DNA of 6,035 nt from an uncultured Veillonella sp. GTDB lineage: Bacteria > Bacillota > Negativicutes > Veillonellales > Veillonellaceae. The notes beneath the pieces were generated by a model. That model was not told where the DNA came from, did no database searches, and worked only from the letters and a program-made list of their open reading frames with translations. The position numbers and the translations under genes are program-made. Where the stretch lies: positions 1 to 6,035 of the forward strand of contig URPT01000101.1 in the NCBI GenBank assembly GCA_900549845.1, read 5' to 3'. Positions 1 to 4,907 of the stretch are shown piece after piece. Position 1 is the first letter of the stretch. Every line of letters begins with the position of its first letter.

Positions 1-54
1 AACCTTCGCACCCGGTTCCGGAGACCGGTGCTCTATCCCCTGAGCTATAGGCGC
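1..54 (-). tRNA. tRNA-Arg (anticodon CCG), 3' part cut by the window edge
   Basis: Read on the minus strand from 54 down, the sequence starts with the 7-base acceptor strand GCGCCTA, then a D-arm GCTC-AGGGGATA-GAGC. The anticodon arm is CCGGT-CTCCGGA-ACCGG, a 5-bp stem (24-28 with 12-16) and a 7-base loop at 17-23. The loop places the anticodon CCG at 21-19, which decodes the arginine codon CGG. The visible part ends in the start of the T-arm (AAGGTT); the T-loop, the 3' acceptor strand and the CCA end lie outside the window. The identity rests on the anticodon and cloverleaf geometry, both of which can be read directly. Confidence 0.93.
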
Positions 55-68
55 ATGAATACCTAAAA

Positions 69-74
69 ATTATA
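69..74 (-). promoter_or_regulatory. Candidate -10 box of the tRNA-Arg promoter
   Basis: The minus strand holds a perfect TATAAT hexamer about 15 bases upstream of the mature tRNA 5' end at 54, so a transcript would start near 62 and carry a short 5' leader. No good TTGACA-like -35 box is visible 16-18 bases further upstream. The upstream terminator at 132-174 separates this promoter from the phosphatase operon, so the tRNA probably needs its own promoter. Moderate confidence, because only the -10 half is convincing. Confidence 0.5.
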
Positions 75-131
75 TCATATTACGCTATGGTTCGATAGTA
101 TAAAGTATATACAAGCACTAGGTGCGTATCG

Positions 132-174
132 AAAAGCCCCTAATATTAAGTTGTCCGTCAACTAATATTAGGGG
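132..174 (-). terminator. Intrinsic terminator of the flavoprotein-phosphatase operon
   Basis: The arms CCCCTAATATT (137-147) and AATATTAGGGG (164-174) are perfect inverted repeats. They are extended by AGTT/AACT (149-152 with 160-163) after a single bulged A, leaving a 7-base loop. On the minus strand the GGGG end is followed by C and then TTTT (135-132). It begins only 10 bases after the phosphatase stop codon, as expected for the end of that transcript. Confidence 0.85.
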
Positions 175-183
175 TTACGTTTA

Positions 184-642
184 TTACATATTCGCTTTAA
201 TTAGTTCTAGTAAAGCATCACAGCTACGACTGACATCATCATAGGTTTCGTCAAAGTTTCCCGTATACCAAGGATCCTTTACATCACGGCTTTCACCAAC
301 AAAAGACATAGCCTTGAATACCTTAGAATCTAAATCATCACCAATAATTCGTTTTAAATTACGTCCATTATTTTCATCCATAATAATGAGGTAATCAAAA
401 TTATGATAGTCATCAACAGTTACTTGACGAGCCTTACGACGTGTATAAGGAATACCCATTTCATCTAGCTTTTGCTTAGTCCCATAATGAGTATCATTGC
501 CTATCTCCTCACGAGATGTGGCGGCAGACTCAACATAAATAGAATCGCTAAGTCCAGCTTTCGCAACGATATGCCTCATATAAAACTCAGCCATCGTTGA
601 ACGACAAATATTACCATGACAAATGAATAAAATTTTAACCAT
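184..642 (-). CDS. Low-molecular-weight protein tyrosine phosphatase
   Basis: Cytoplasmic phosphatase of about 152 residues, the usual length for the LMW-PTP/Wzb/YwlE family. Numbered from the upstream ATG at 645, the N-terminal P-loop CHGNICRS (residues 9-16) is the family signature C-X5-R-S, with nucleophile Cys9 and phosphate-binding Arg15. The general-acid Asp is Asp124 in the DPWY motif near the C-terminus. The P-loop residue that is Thr in the phosphoarginine phosphatase YwlE is Ile13 here, as in phosphotyrosine enzymes, so phosphotyrosine is the likelier substrate. A second cysteine, Cys14, has the spacing that allows a protective disulfide with Cys9 in other members. I chose the second of two tandem ATGs, because AGGAG lies 5 bases before it and only 2 before the first. 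Two tandem TAA stops end the gene. It follows the flavoprotein gene closely with no terminator between them, so the two are probably co-transcribed. Physiological substrates cannot be read from the sequence; no capsule or kinase gene is nearby. Confidence 0.93.
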   Translation of the reverse strand: MVKILFICHGNICRSTMAEFYMRHIVAKAGLSDSIYVESAATSREEIGNDTHYGTKQKLDEMGIPYTRRKARQVTVDDYHNFDYLIIMDENNGRNLKRIIGDDLDSKVFKAMSFVGESRDVKDPWYTGNFDETYDDVSRSCDALLELIKANM

Positions 643-647
643 CATAA

Positions 648-652
648 CTCCT
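648..652 (-). promoter_or_regulatory. Ribosome binding site of the phosphatase gene (decides the start)
   Basis: The minus strand reads AGGAG-TT-ATG-ATG. The spacing to the first ATG (645) is only 2 bases, too short for efficient initiation, while the second ATG (642) is 5 bases away. This favours the second ATG; the choice changes the protein by one methionine only. Confidence 0.7.
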
Positions 653-678
653 ATAGTACCTCACCAAGGGCTAAGGTA

Positions 679-1320
679 TTAACGTACAAAGTTCGTAGAT
701 ACTTTTTTCTCTTTATCTGTATCTGGATATGGCACACCTTGCTCCTTAGCTACGGCAAAGCTACGCATCATCCAAACCATATTTCTAGCCAAATTGCGCA
801 TTGTTTGCATACCTTCTTCATCTTGTTTAGCATCTTCTGCTACTAGACCATGGCTAATATTCCAATATGTAGAGCCTGCAATTGGCATTTGGGAAATACC
901 AAAGTATTTATTGAGTACATCAAAGGAAGCCGTTGTACCACCGCGACGAGCTACGGCGATAGATGCACCGGGTTTAAAGGCAAATGGATTTGGCGTTACG
1001 CTTTCTGCACTAAAGAATACGCGATCTAAGAAGGATAAAATACGTCCACTCGGATGTGCATAATATACAGGTGTTGCAAAGATAAAGCCATCTGCATCCT
1101 TCGCTTTTTCTACAAACGCATTTACATCATCATCCTTGAATACACATTCTCCATGTTCAAAACAATAACCGCATTGAATACAATCGCGAATAGGTTTATT
1201 GCCTAGCTGAATGACCTCTGTATCTACATTGGCTTCACTAAATACCTTTTGTACCTCTTGTATAGCTTGCATTGTTGTGCCATTTACATGGCTACTACCA
1301 TTTACGATTAGAACTTTCAT
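679..1320 (-). CDS. Iron-sulfur flavoprotein / NAD(P)H-dependent FMN reductase family (flavodoxin fold)
   Basis: Predicted cytoplasmic redox protein of 213 residues. The N-terminus, MKVLIVNGSS followed by NGTT (residues 1-16), is the first beta-strand and phosphate-binding loop for FMN in the flavodoxin-like fold. Cys47, Cys50, Cys53 and Cys59 form a compact C-X2-C-X2-C-X5-C motif, the [4Fe-4S] ligand pattern of the archaeal/clostridial iron-sulfur flavoproteins (Isf). The segment ATPVYYAHPSG (82-92) is the second conserved flavin loop of this family. The C-terminal residues TNFVR are also typical of the family as I know it. Isf-type proteins pass electrons between ferredoxin-like donors and acceptors such as oxygen or peroxide, but the physiological partner here is unknown. 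The start is well supported by AGGAGG 7 bases upstream. It is the first gene of a probable operon with the phosphatase gene. No truncation is seen. The alternative is a cluster-free YwqN-like NAD(P)H oxidoreductase, but the intact cysteine motif argues against that. Confidence 0.88.
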   Translation of the reverse strand: MKVLIVNGSSHVNGTTMQAIQEVQKVFSEANVDTEVIQLGNKPIRDCIQCGYCFEHGECVFKDDDVNAFVEKAKDADGFIFATPVYYAHPSGRILSFLDRVFFSAESVTPNPFAFKPGASIAVARRGGTTASFDVLNKYFGISQMPIAGSTYWNISHGLVAEDAKQDEEGMQTMRNLARNMVWMMRSFAVAKEQGVPYPDTDKEKKVSTNFVR

Positions 1321-1327
1321 ATTATAT

Positions 1328-1333
1328 CCTCCT
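1328..1333 (-). promoter_or_regulatory. Strong ribosome binding site of the iron-sulfur flavoprotein gene
   Basis: A full AGGAGG stands 7 bases before the ATG at 1320 on the minus strand. It is the best Shine-Dalgarno match in the window, and no competing start codon lies close by. Confidence 0.85.
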
Positions 1334-1372
1334 AACTCTTACTTAAGAAGTTACATATTCACTAGCCTTTAT

Positions 1373-1401
1373 ATACTAACATAGATATACCAAATTGTTA
1401 A
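1373..1401 (-). promoter_or_regulatory. Candidate sigma-70-type promoter of the flavoprotein-phosphatase operon
   Basis: The minus strand has TTAACA (1401-1396, 5 of 6 matches to -35), a 17-base spacer and TAGTAT (1378-1373, 4 of 6 matches to -10). Transcription would start near 1366, giving a leader of about 46 bases. The hexamer GTATAT occurs twice, 14 bases apart, across the -10 region, and a direct repeat TTTGCC-TA-TTTGCC (plus strand, 1432-1445) lies about 30 bases upstream of -35. Either could bind a regulator, but both are weak signals. Nothing else was seen between this promoter and the terminator at 1479-1523. Confidence 0.5.
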
Positions 1402-1478
1402 AGTCTGCCCATCACAGCAAGCCAGTTAATGTTTGCCTATTTGCCGATAAAGAATAATTCACATAGACACTTTTATAT

Positions 1479-1523
1479 AAAAAACTCTGTAGCACCTTAC
1501 CCACAAGCAACTACAGAGTTTTT
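1479..1523 (-). terminator. Intrinsic terminator of the autotransporter gene
   Basis: CTCTGTAG (1485-1492) and CTACAGAG (1511-1518) are perfect inverted repeats, extended by an A-tract at 1479-1484 that pairs with the T-tract at 1519-1523. The loop is 18 bases. On the minus strand the hairpin is followed by six T residues. It starts 10 bases after the autotransporter stop codon. The flanking A and T runs make it potentially bidirectional, but no plus-strand gene approaches it. Confidence 0.85.
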
Positions 1524-1533
1524 ATCTATTTAA

Positions 1534-3780
1534 TTAAAAGTTATGTCTAACGCCTGCATCGATACGCCATGTATTATCGATGGTAGCACCAAAGTTTTTA
1601 GTGAGTGTGCCATATAGATATGTACTAGGACGAACGTTCCAAGAACCGCCGATTTCCGCATCAAGCCAAGTATCCTTCAAGTCAACTGTGGTTTGAACTG
1701 TTGGGTTACCTGGTGCAGAATATGTAGTATTTACCTTACCAGAGAATTCATGAGCTAGTGCTAGTTTTGCAAAGATATTAGATTTTTCTGTTTCTTTACC
1801 AATACCAATGCCAAGTCTACCTACCGCAGAGTTGACCGCATCAGATTTCACATGCATGGATCCACCACCTGCAATAGTTGCATCATAGGATACACCATTT
1901 AAACGACCTAAAATAAATTCTACACTAGGGTCGATATAGAAACCATTTTGTTTTTTAATACGTTTGCCATATTCAGCACTCAAGGATATACCAAATGTAT
2001 GGTAGTTACCATTCAATCGTTGGCCACTCATAGAGTTAAGGCTATAGTCGTTGGATAATCTATTACCACGAGCGATGATATCTATATACCGACCATCATC
2101 ATGTTGCTTTGTACCATATAAGGCTATACCGCCAAGCTTACCATCGCCACTGCCGTTGGCATAAGAGTTACTAGATGTACTGTAATCTAGGGCACCGCCG
2201 AAAATCCAGTCATTGGAGGCTTTATGATCATATCCGATTTGTACTCCATTGTACGTCATATGTGCATCAGCACCATCTGTAATCTTAGATTTACCACCTA
2301 TATATTTAGCCCATACTCCTTTATCTGTATTAGCTAGACGAAGATCACCTAAACGACGTTGTAAATCATTAGTATTATTTTTCCACGCCATAACTGTTGA
2401 AGTAAGGGCAGATTTTGTGCCACCTACGAGCGATGATTCACTAGCACGAACAACTTTTGTTGTATCATCTACAACGAGATGACCTTGAGAATCAAAATGA
2501 TCTGCCCCTAAGTCTGCAACAGCACCAGGTGTAGTAACACCTTCATTGATTTGAACTGTTGTGCTAAGCTTCTTATCATTGCCTGTGTATTGTAATTTCT
2601 CAGCTAATGTTTGAATATCCTTTTTGTAGCTTGCATCGTCGATGGTATTACCGGAATGGTCGCCTTTCATTGTAATATGGCTATTATCCGCCGCATGTTC
2701 AACGACGATTTGGCCTTTTCCAGCTTCGCTTGCTGGTACGCCAGATTTATAAATAGCATTCACATAACCGCTATAATTCTGAATTGTTATAGGCCGCGCA
2801 TCGATAGGATGAATGTTACCTGCTGCAGTTGGGTTAATACCACCTACAAGATTGCGAACCTTACTCCCCTTGTATAGGTACGCTGCATTATCCCCTGATG
2901 GACGTTCTTTTTTAGGTGTAGGACGCTCCATGCCAATCCATTCATTATTCCAAGTAGCTCCGTTTTGTAGGTAAATATCTGCACCAGAATTATGAGGGTT
3001 TTTATTGCTTTCAGCATATTCATTCAAAACAGCACCGGTAAGGCTAGAGTTAGGTGTTGTGAAAGCTAGTGCTATATTAGTTGGATCTACATTGTGATTT
3101 GGATCGCGGCCATAATCCTTGTTGATAAGGCCTACATTACCAACAGCAACTAAGTCATGAGTGCCTGGATGTTTGCCATCAGCGCCTGCATTAACATATA
3201 CATCCCCCTCTTCTGCTACTACAGAATAGGTATCAGATGTTTCTACAGGATGAGTGATAATCTTACCGCCTCCATCAACAAGGATATGACCTCGTTGATT
3301 GACTTGTAAACCAGAGCCGATAGCATCGATATCTACATTACCTTTCACATGAATATTAGTATCACCATAGTCTCGATCAGGGTTATCTTTACTTAGACGT
3401 GGTACCTTACCGCCATAACCAGCATAGACTGCACTCATATAATAATGACCTAATTCTCTCTTCGATGCTGGTGCATCATTCTTTAATCGTACAATAAGGT
3501 CTTTATCTACCGTTAGTTGTGCCCCAAAGCCATTATAAATACCTGTAACATTCTTACTTTTACCTGCCTCTGTTAAACTTTTACCATGTACATTAACTGT
3601 TAATGTATCCTCTATGTGTTTAACCTCAGGTTGCGTTTGTACTGGTGAGCCCATTGTTAAACCGAGTAATTCCTCTGCTTTATCGCTAGAAGCATTAATT
3701 TCTGTAGCCATAGCAGTATAAGAAATACCAGTCAACACTAAGGCAGCCATCATAGCGGATAAATGGCGATGTAACTTCAT
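1534..3780 (-). CDS. Monomeric autotransporter (type Va secretion) with beta-barrel domain
   Basis: Surface or secreted protein of 748 residues that crosses the outer membrane through its own barrel. A Sec signal peptide covers residues 1 to about 25 (basic MKLHRH, hydrophobic core, predicted cleavage after AMA). The passenger runs from about 26 to 445. It is rich in Gly, Asn, Asp and short beta-strand patterns, as expected of a beta-helical stalk, with no catalytic motif I can recognise. A linker helix follows at about 450-482, containing NDLQRRLGDLR, and then the translocator barrel at about 487-748, opening with KGVWAKYIGGK and ending in the alternating RIDAGVRHNF with a C-terminal Phe, the signal read by the BAM complex. 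The protein has no cysteine, usual for autotransporters. AGGAG stands 8 bases before the ATG. The gene has its own terminator and probably its own promoter, so it appears monocistronic. Adhesion or biofilm is a reasonable guess from related proteins, but the passenger gives no direct evidence of its target. N471-D472 aligns with the self-cleavage Asn-Asn of SPATE autotransporters. Confidence 0.92.
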   Translation of the reverse strand: MKLHRHLSAMMAALVLTGISYTAMATEINASSDKAEELLGLTMGSPVQTQPEVKHIEDTLTVNVHGKSLTEAGKSKNVTGIYNGFGAQLTVDKDLIVRLKNDAPASKRELGHYYMSAVYAGYGGKVPRLSKDNPDRDYGDTNIHVKGNVDIDAIGSGLQVNQRGHILVDGGGKIITHPVETSDTYSVVAEEGDVYVNAGADGKHPGTHDLVAVGNVGLINKDYGRDPNHNVDPTNIALAFTTPNSSLTGAVLNEYAESNKNPHNSGADIYLQNGATWNNEWIGMERPTPKKERPSGDNAAYLYKGSKVRNLVGGINPTAAGNIHPIDARPITIQNYSGYVNAIYKSGVPASEAGKGQIVVEHAADNSHITMKGDHSGNTIDDASYKKDIQTLAEKLQYTGNDKKLSTTVQINEGVTTPGAVADLGADHFDSQGHLVVDDTTKVVRASESSLVGGTKSALTSTVMAWKNNTNDLQRRLGDLRLANTDKGVWAKYIGGKSKITDGADAHMTYNGVQIGYDHKASNDWIFGGALDYSTSSNSYANGSGDGKLGGIALYGTKQHDDGRYIDIIARGNRLSNDYSLNSMSGQRLNGNYHTFGISLSAEYGKRIKKQNGFYIDPSVEFILGRLNGVSYDATIAGGGSMHVKSDAVNSAVGRLGIGIGKETEKSNIFAKLALAHEFSGKVNTTYSAPGNPTVQTTVDLKDTWLDAEIGGSWNVRPSTYLYGTLTKNFGATIDNTWRIDAGVRHNF

Positions 3781-3788
3781 AATAATCT

Positions 3789-3793
3789 CTCCT
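3789..3793 (-). promoter_or_regulatory. Ribosome binding site of the autotransporter gene
   Basis: The minus strand has AGGAG 8 bases before the ATG at 3780, directly followed by the codons for the basic start of the signal peptide. This fixes the start of the gene. Confidence 0.75.
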
Positions 3794-3831
3794 TTTACTT
3801 ACCTTGTAGGCAAGCGTCCTCACAGAACACA

Positions 3832-3861
3832 TTTACATTTTTATTTGCTCAAAAATGTAAA
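3832..3861. promoter_or_regulatory. 30-bp hyphenated palindrome overlapping the putative autotransporter promoter
   Basis: TTTACATTTTT (3832-3842) and AAAAATGTAAA (3851-3861) are perfect 11-bp inverted repeats around an 8-base centre. On the minus strand the outer ends supply TTTACA (3861-3856, 5 of 6 to -35) and TGTAAA (3837-3832, 4 of 6 to -10) with an 18-base spacer, upstream of the autotransporter ATG at 3780. The right arm also overlaps the T-tract of the DUF4198 gene terminator. It may be an operator for a dimeric regulator that covers the promoter, or an AT-rich secondary hairpin of the terminator. No known operator consensus was matched. Confidence 0.45.
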
Positions 3862-3895
3862 AAGGCCCCCTAAGTCCAACTTAGGAGGTCTTTTA
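3856..3895 (-). terminator. Intrinsic terminator of the DUF4198 gene
   Basis: The arms at about 3860-3874 and 3880-3894 pair along 15 positions with one C-A mismatch and one G-U pair, including CCTAAG/CTTAGG around a tight TCCAA loop. On the minus strand the stem ends in GGCC followed by TTTTT. It lies about 32 bases after the stop codon of the DUF4198 gene and separates it from the autotransporter gene. Confidence 0.85.
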
Positions 3896-3926
3896 TAACT
3901 ACACACTCATTAAATAGTACACACTA

Positions 3927-4646
3927 TTATTCAGGATTGATGATGAAGGATAATGCGCTGAAGTATTTGTTTTGTTCCCCTTTAGTTTGTGTTGGGAAGC
4001 CTACTTCAACACCTACTACGTTAAGGCCATTAGCGCTTACAGTCACTGTTGCTTTACCATTAGCATCAGCTTGGCTTTCATTAGTAAGATCATTAATTAC
4101 GTCTTTGATTAAAGGTGCATTTGCATATGGTTTGCCTTCTTTCAAGACTTGAATTTCATATGTATCACCTTTTCTAAGAGTTAATGGGTTAACAGATGGA
4201 ATGATTTGAATGAAAGCATTTTTATTATTGAAAGGTTTTGCTTCTGCATTCCAGTAGTGAACATCATATTTAATGGCATGTGTACTTTTTTGAGCACCAG
4301 GTACTTCAGAGATTGGTTTATGAACAGTTTTGCCATCTTTGTCTTTTGTCCAATAACCATAGTCAAAGTCAGTTACTGTAATACCCAATTTATCATTTGG
4401 TACAACTACTACATTTTTCTCATGTTTAATAACTTGTACAGGAATTACCATGCCATTGTTATCTAGGCCAATGATGCTTTTTACCATTTCTGGGCTATAC
4501 GCATCATCAACAGGGCCTTCGCCAAGTACTAGCGCTTTTTCATCTAAGCGGTTAGCGAAGAACACACCATGTGCATCAACAGAAGAGCATACACTACCTG
4601 CAGCTAAACCTACAGCAAATAAAGAAGCTAGAATTTTCTTATTCAT
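3927..4646 (-). CDS. Secreted DUF4198 protein, probable periplasmic metal (Ni/Co) uptake component
   Basis: Exported protein of 239 residues counted from the ATG at 4646. Residues 1-25 are a Sec signal peptide (MNKK, then a hydrophobic core) with an SPase I site after VDA, giving a mature protein that begins His-Gly. DUF4198 hallmarks are the N-terminal AHGVFF (25-30), DYGYWTKDKDGK (95-106) and IIPSVNPLTLRKGDTYEI (148-165). GKPYANAPL and a C-terminal beta-rich ANGKATVTVSANG follow. Members of this family commonly accompany ECF or NikM-type nickel/cobalt transporters and are thought to deliver the metal in the periplasm. No transporter gene is in this window, so the role is inferred from family only. 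His26, His75, His109, His123 and His130 are possible metal ligands. Cys20 is not in a proper lipobox, so it is not a clear lipoprotein. The longer frame from 4664 is rejected because GGAGG lies inside it, 5 bases before the 4646 ATG. The gene is probably monocistronic. Confidence 0.85.
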   Translation of the reverse strand: MNKKILASLFAVGLAAGSVCSSVDAHGVFFANRLDEKALVLGEGPVDDAYSPEMVKSIIGLDNNGMVIPVQVIKHEKNVVVVPNDKLGITVTDFDYGYWTKDKDGKTVHKPISEVPGAQKSTHAIKYDVHYWNAEAKPFNNKNAFIQIIPSVNPLTLRKGDTYEIQVLKEGKPYANAPLIKDVINDLTNESQADANGKATVTVSANGLNVVGVEVGFPTQTKGEQNKYFSALSFIINPE

Positions 4647-4651
4647 AAGAA

Positions 4652-4656
4652 CCTCC
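4652..4656 (-). promoter_or_regulatory. Ribosome binding site that sets the DUF4198 protein start
   Basis: The minus strand reads ATGGAGGTTCTTATGAATAAG. GGAGG is 5 bases before the ATG at 4646, and the signal peptide MNKK begins there. The upstream in-frame ATGs at 4664 and 4658 have no ribosome binding site, and the second overlaps this Shine-Dalgarno sequence. Confidence 0.85.
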
Positions 4657-4690
4657 ATAATCAATAACTAGTTTCAACAAACTTGCTATT

Positions 4691-4696
4691 ATTATA
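4691..4696 (-). promoter_or_regulatory. Candidate proximal -10 box for the DUF4198 gene
   Basis: A perfect TATAAT on the minus strand would start transcription near 4684, giving a leader of about 38 bases before the 4646 ATG. The sequence 17 bases upstream (TGTACG) is a poor -35 box, so this promoter may need an activator. Confidence 0.5.
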
Positions 4697-4723
4697 CATC
4701 GTCATGGATATTCCGTACATACC

Positions 4724-4735
4724 GATACCCGTATC
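4724..4735. promoter_or_regulatory. Palindrome GATAC-CC-GTATC, candidate operator
   Basis: Perfect 5-bp arms flank a 2-base centre, located about 46 bases upstream of the predicted transcription start near 4684, next to where a -35 box would be. A related CCGTAC element lies just downstream on the promoter side. This position suits an activator or repressor site for the DUF4198 gene. It is short enough to occur by chance and matches no operator I can name. Confidence 0.3.
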
Positions 4736-4758
4736 ATCAAGTTATTATGCAAACTCCA

Positions 4759-4786
4759 TATATACAAGGTTCTATATTCCTATCAA
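4759..4786 (-). promoter_or_regulatory. Candidate distal promoter for the DUF4198 gene
   Basis: The minus strand has TTGATA (4786-4781, 5 of 6 to -35), a 16-base spacer and TATATA (4764-4759, 4 of 6 to -10). A transcript from here would have a leader of over 100 bases. It sits directly next to the Fur-like palindrome cluster at 4787-4807. The region is AT-rich, so promoter-like hexamers are expected by chance. Confidence 0.3.
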
Positions 4787-4807
4787 TCATAAATGATAAA
4801 ATTATCA
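4787..4807. promoter_or_regulatory. Overlapping palindromes resembling a Fur-family metal-regulator box
   Basis: Two palindromes share a half-site: ATCAT-AA-ATGAT (4787-4798) and TGATAA-AA-TTATCA (4794-4807). The second is close to the Fur-family 7-1-7 consensus TGATAATnATTATCA but one base shorter in the centre. It lies upstream of the DUF4198 gene, whose likely metal-uptake role would fit metal-responsive control. The assignment is an inference from pattern similarity; the AT-rich background raises the chance of coincidence. Confidence 0.35.
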
Positions 4808-4860
4808 CCTGTTTTTATATGAATATAATAAATAGGAATATCTTCTTTGTTATATGTAAC

Positions 4861-4894
4861 AAAAAACGACGCCCCCATAGGAGCGTCGTTTTTT
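4861..4894 (-). terminator. Intrinsic terminator of typA
   Basis: AAAAAACGACGC (4861-4872) and GCGTCGTTTTTT (4883-4894) are perfect 12-bp inverted repeats with a 10-base loop that can add two more C-G pairs. On the minus strand the GC-rich stem is followed by six T residues. It begins 13 bases after the typA stop codon and should insulate the DUF4198 gene from typA transcription. Confidence 0.92.
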
Positions 4895-4907
4895 ATCTAT
4901 ATAGATA

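Noticed and set aside
794..1063. 89-codon plus-strand open frame opposite the iron-sulfur flavoprotein gene
   Set aside because: It lies entirely antisense to a clearly coding gene, with no ribosome binding site and no recognisable domain.
1432..1445. Direct repeat TTTGCC-TA-TTTGCC upstream of the flavoprotein operon as a repeat array or CRISPR remnant
   Set aside because: There are only two 6-base copies with a 2-base gap. This is far too short for a CRISPR array and could arise by chance; kept only as a remark under the promoter.
4181..4366. 61-codon minus-strand open frame in another frame within the DUF4198 gene
   Set aside because: It overlaps the DUF4198 domain in a different frame; the DUF4198 frame carries the signal peptide and family motifs, so this is a shadow.
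4647..4664. N-terminal extension MIMEVL of the DUF4198 protein
   Set aside because: The extension contains the Shine-Dalgarno sequence for the ATG at 4646 and would put acidic and hydrophobic residues before a standard MNKK signal peptide.
4862..4893. Possible attachment site or riboswitch-like structure downstream of typA
   Set aside because: The hairpin with flanking A and T runs is fully explained as an intrinsic terminator, and no integrase or other mobile gene is nearby.
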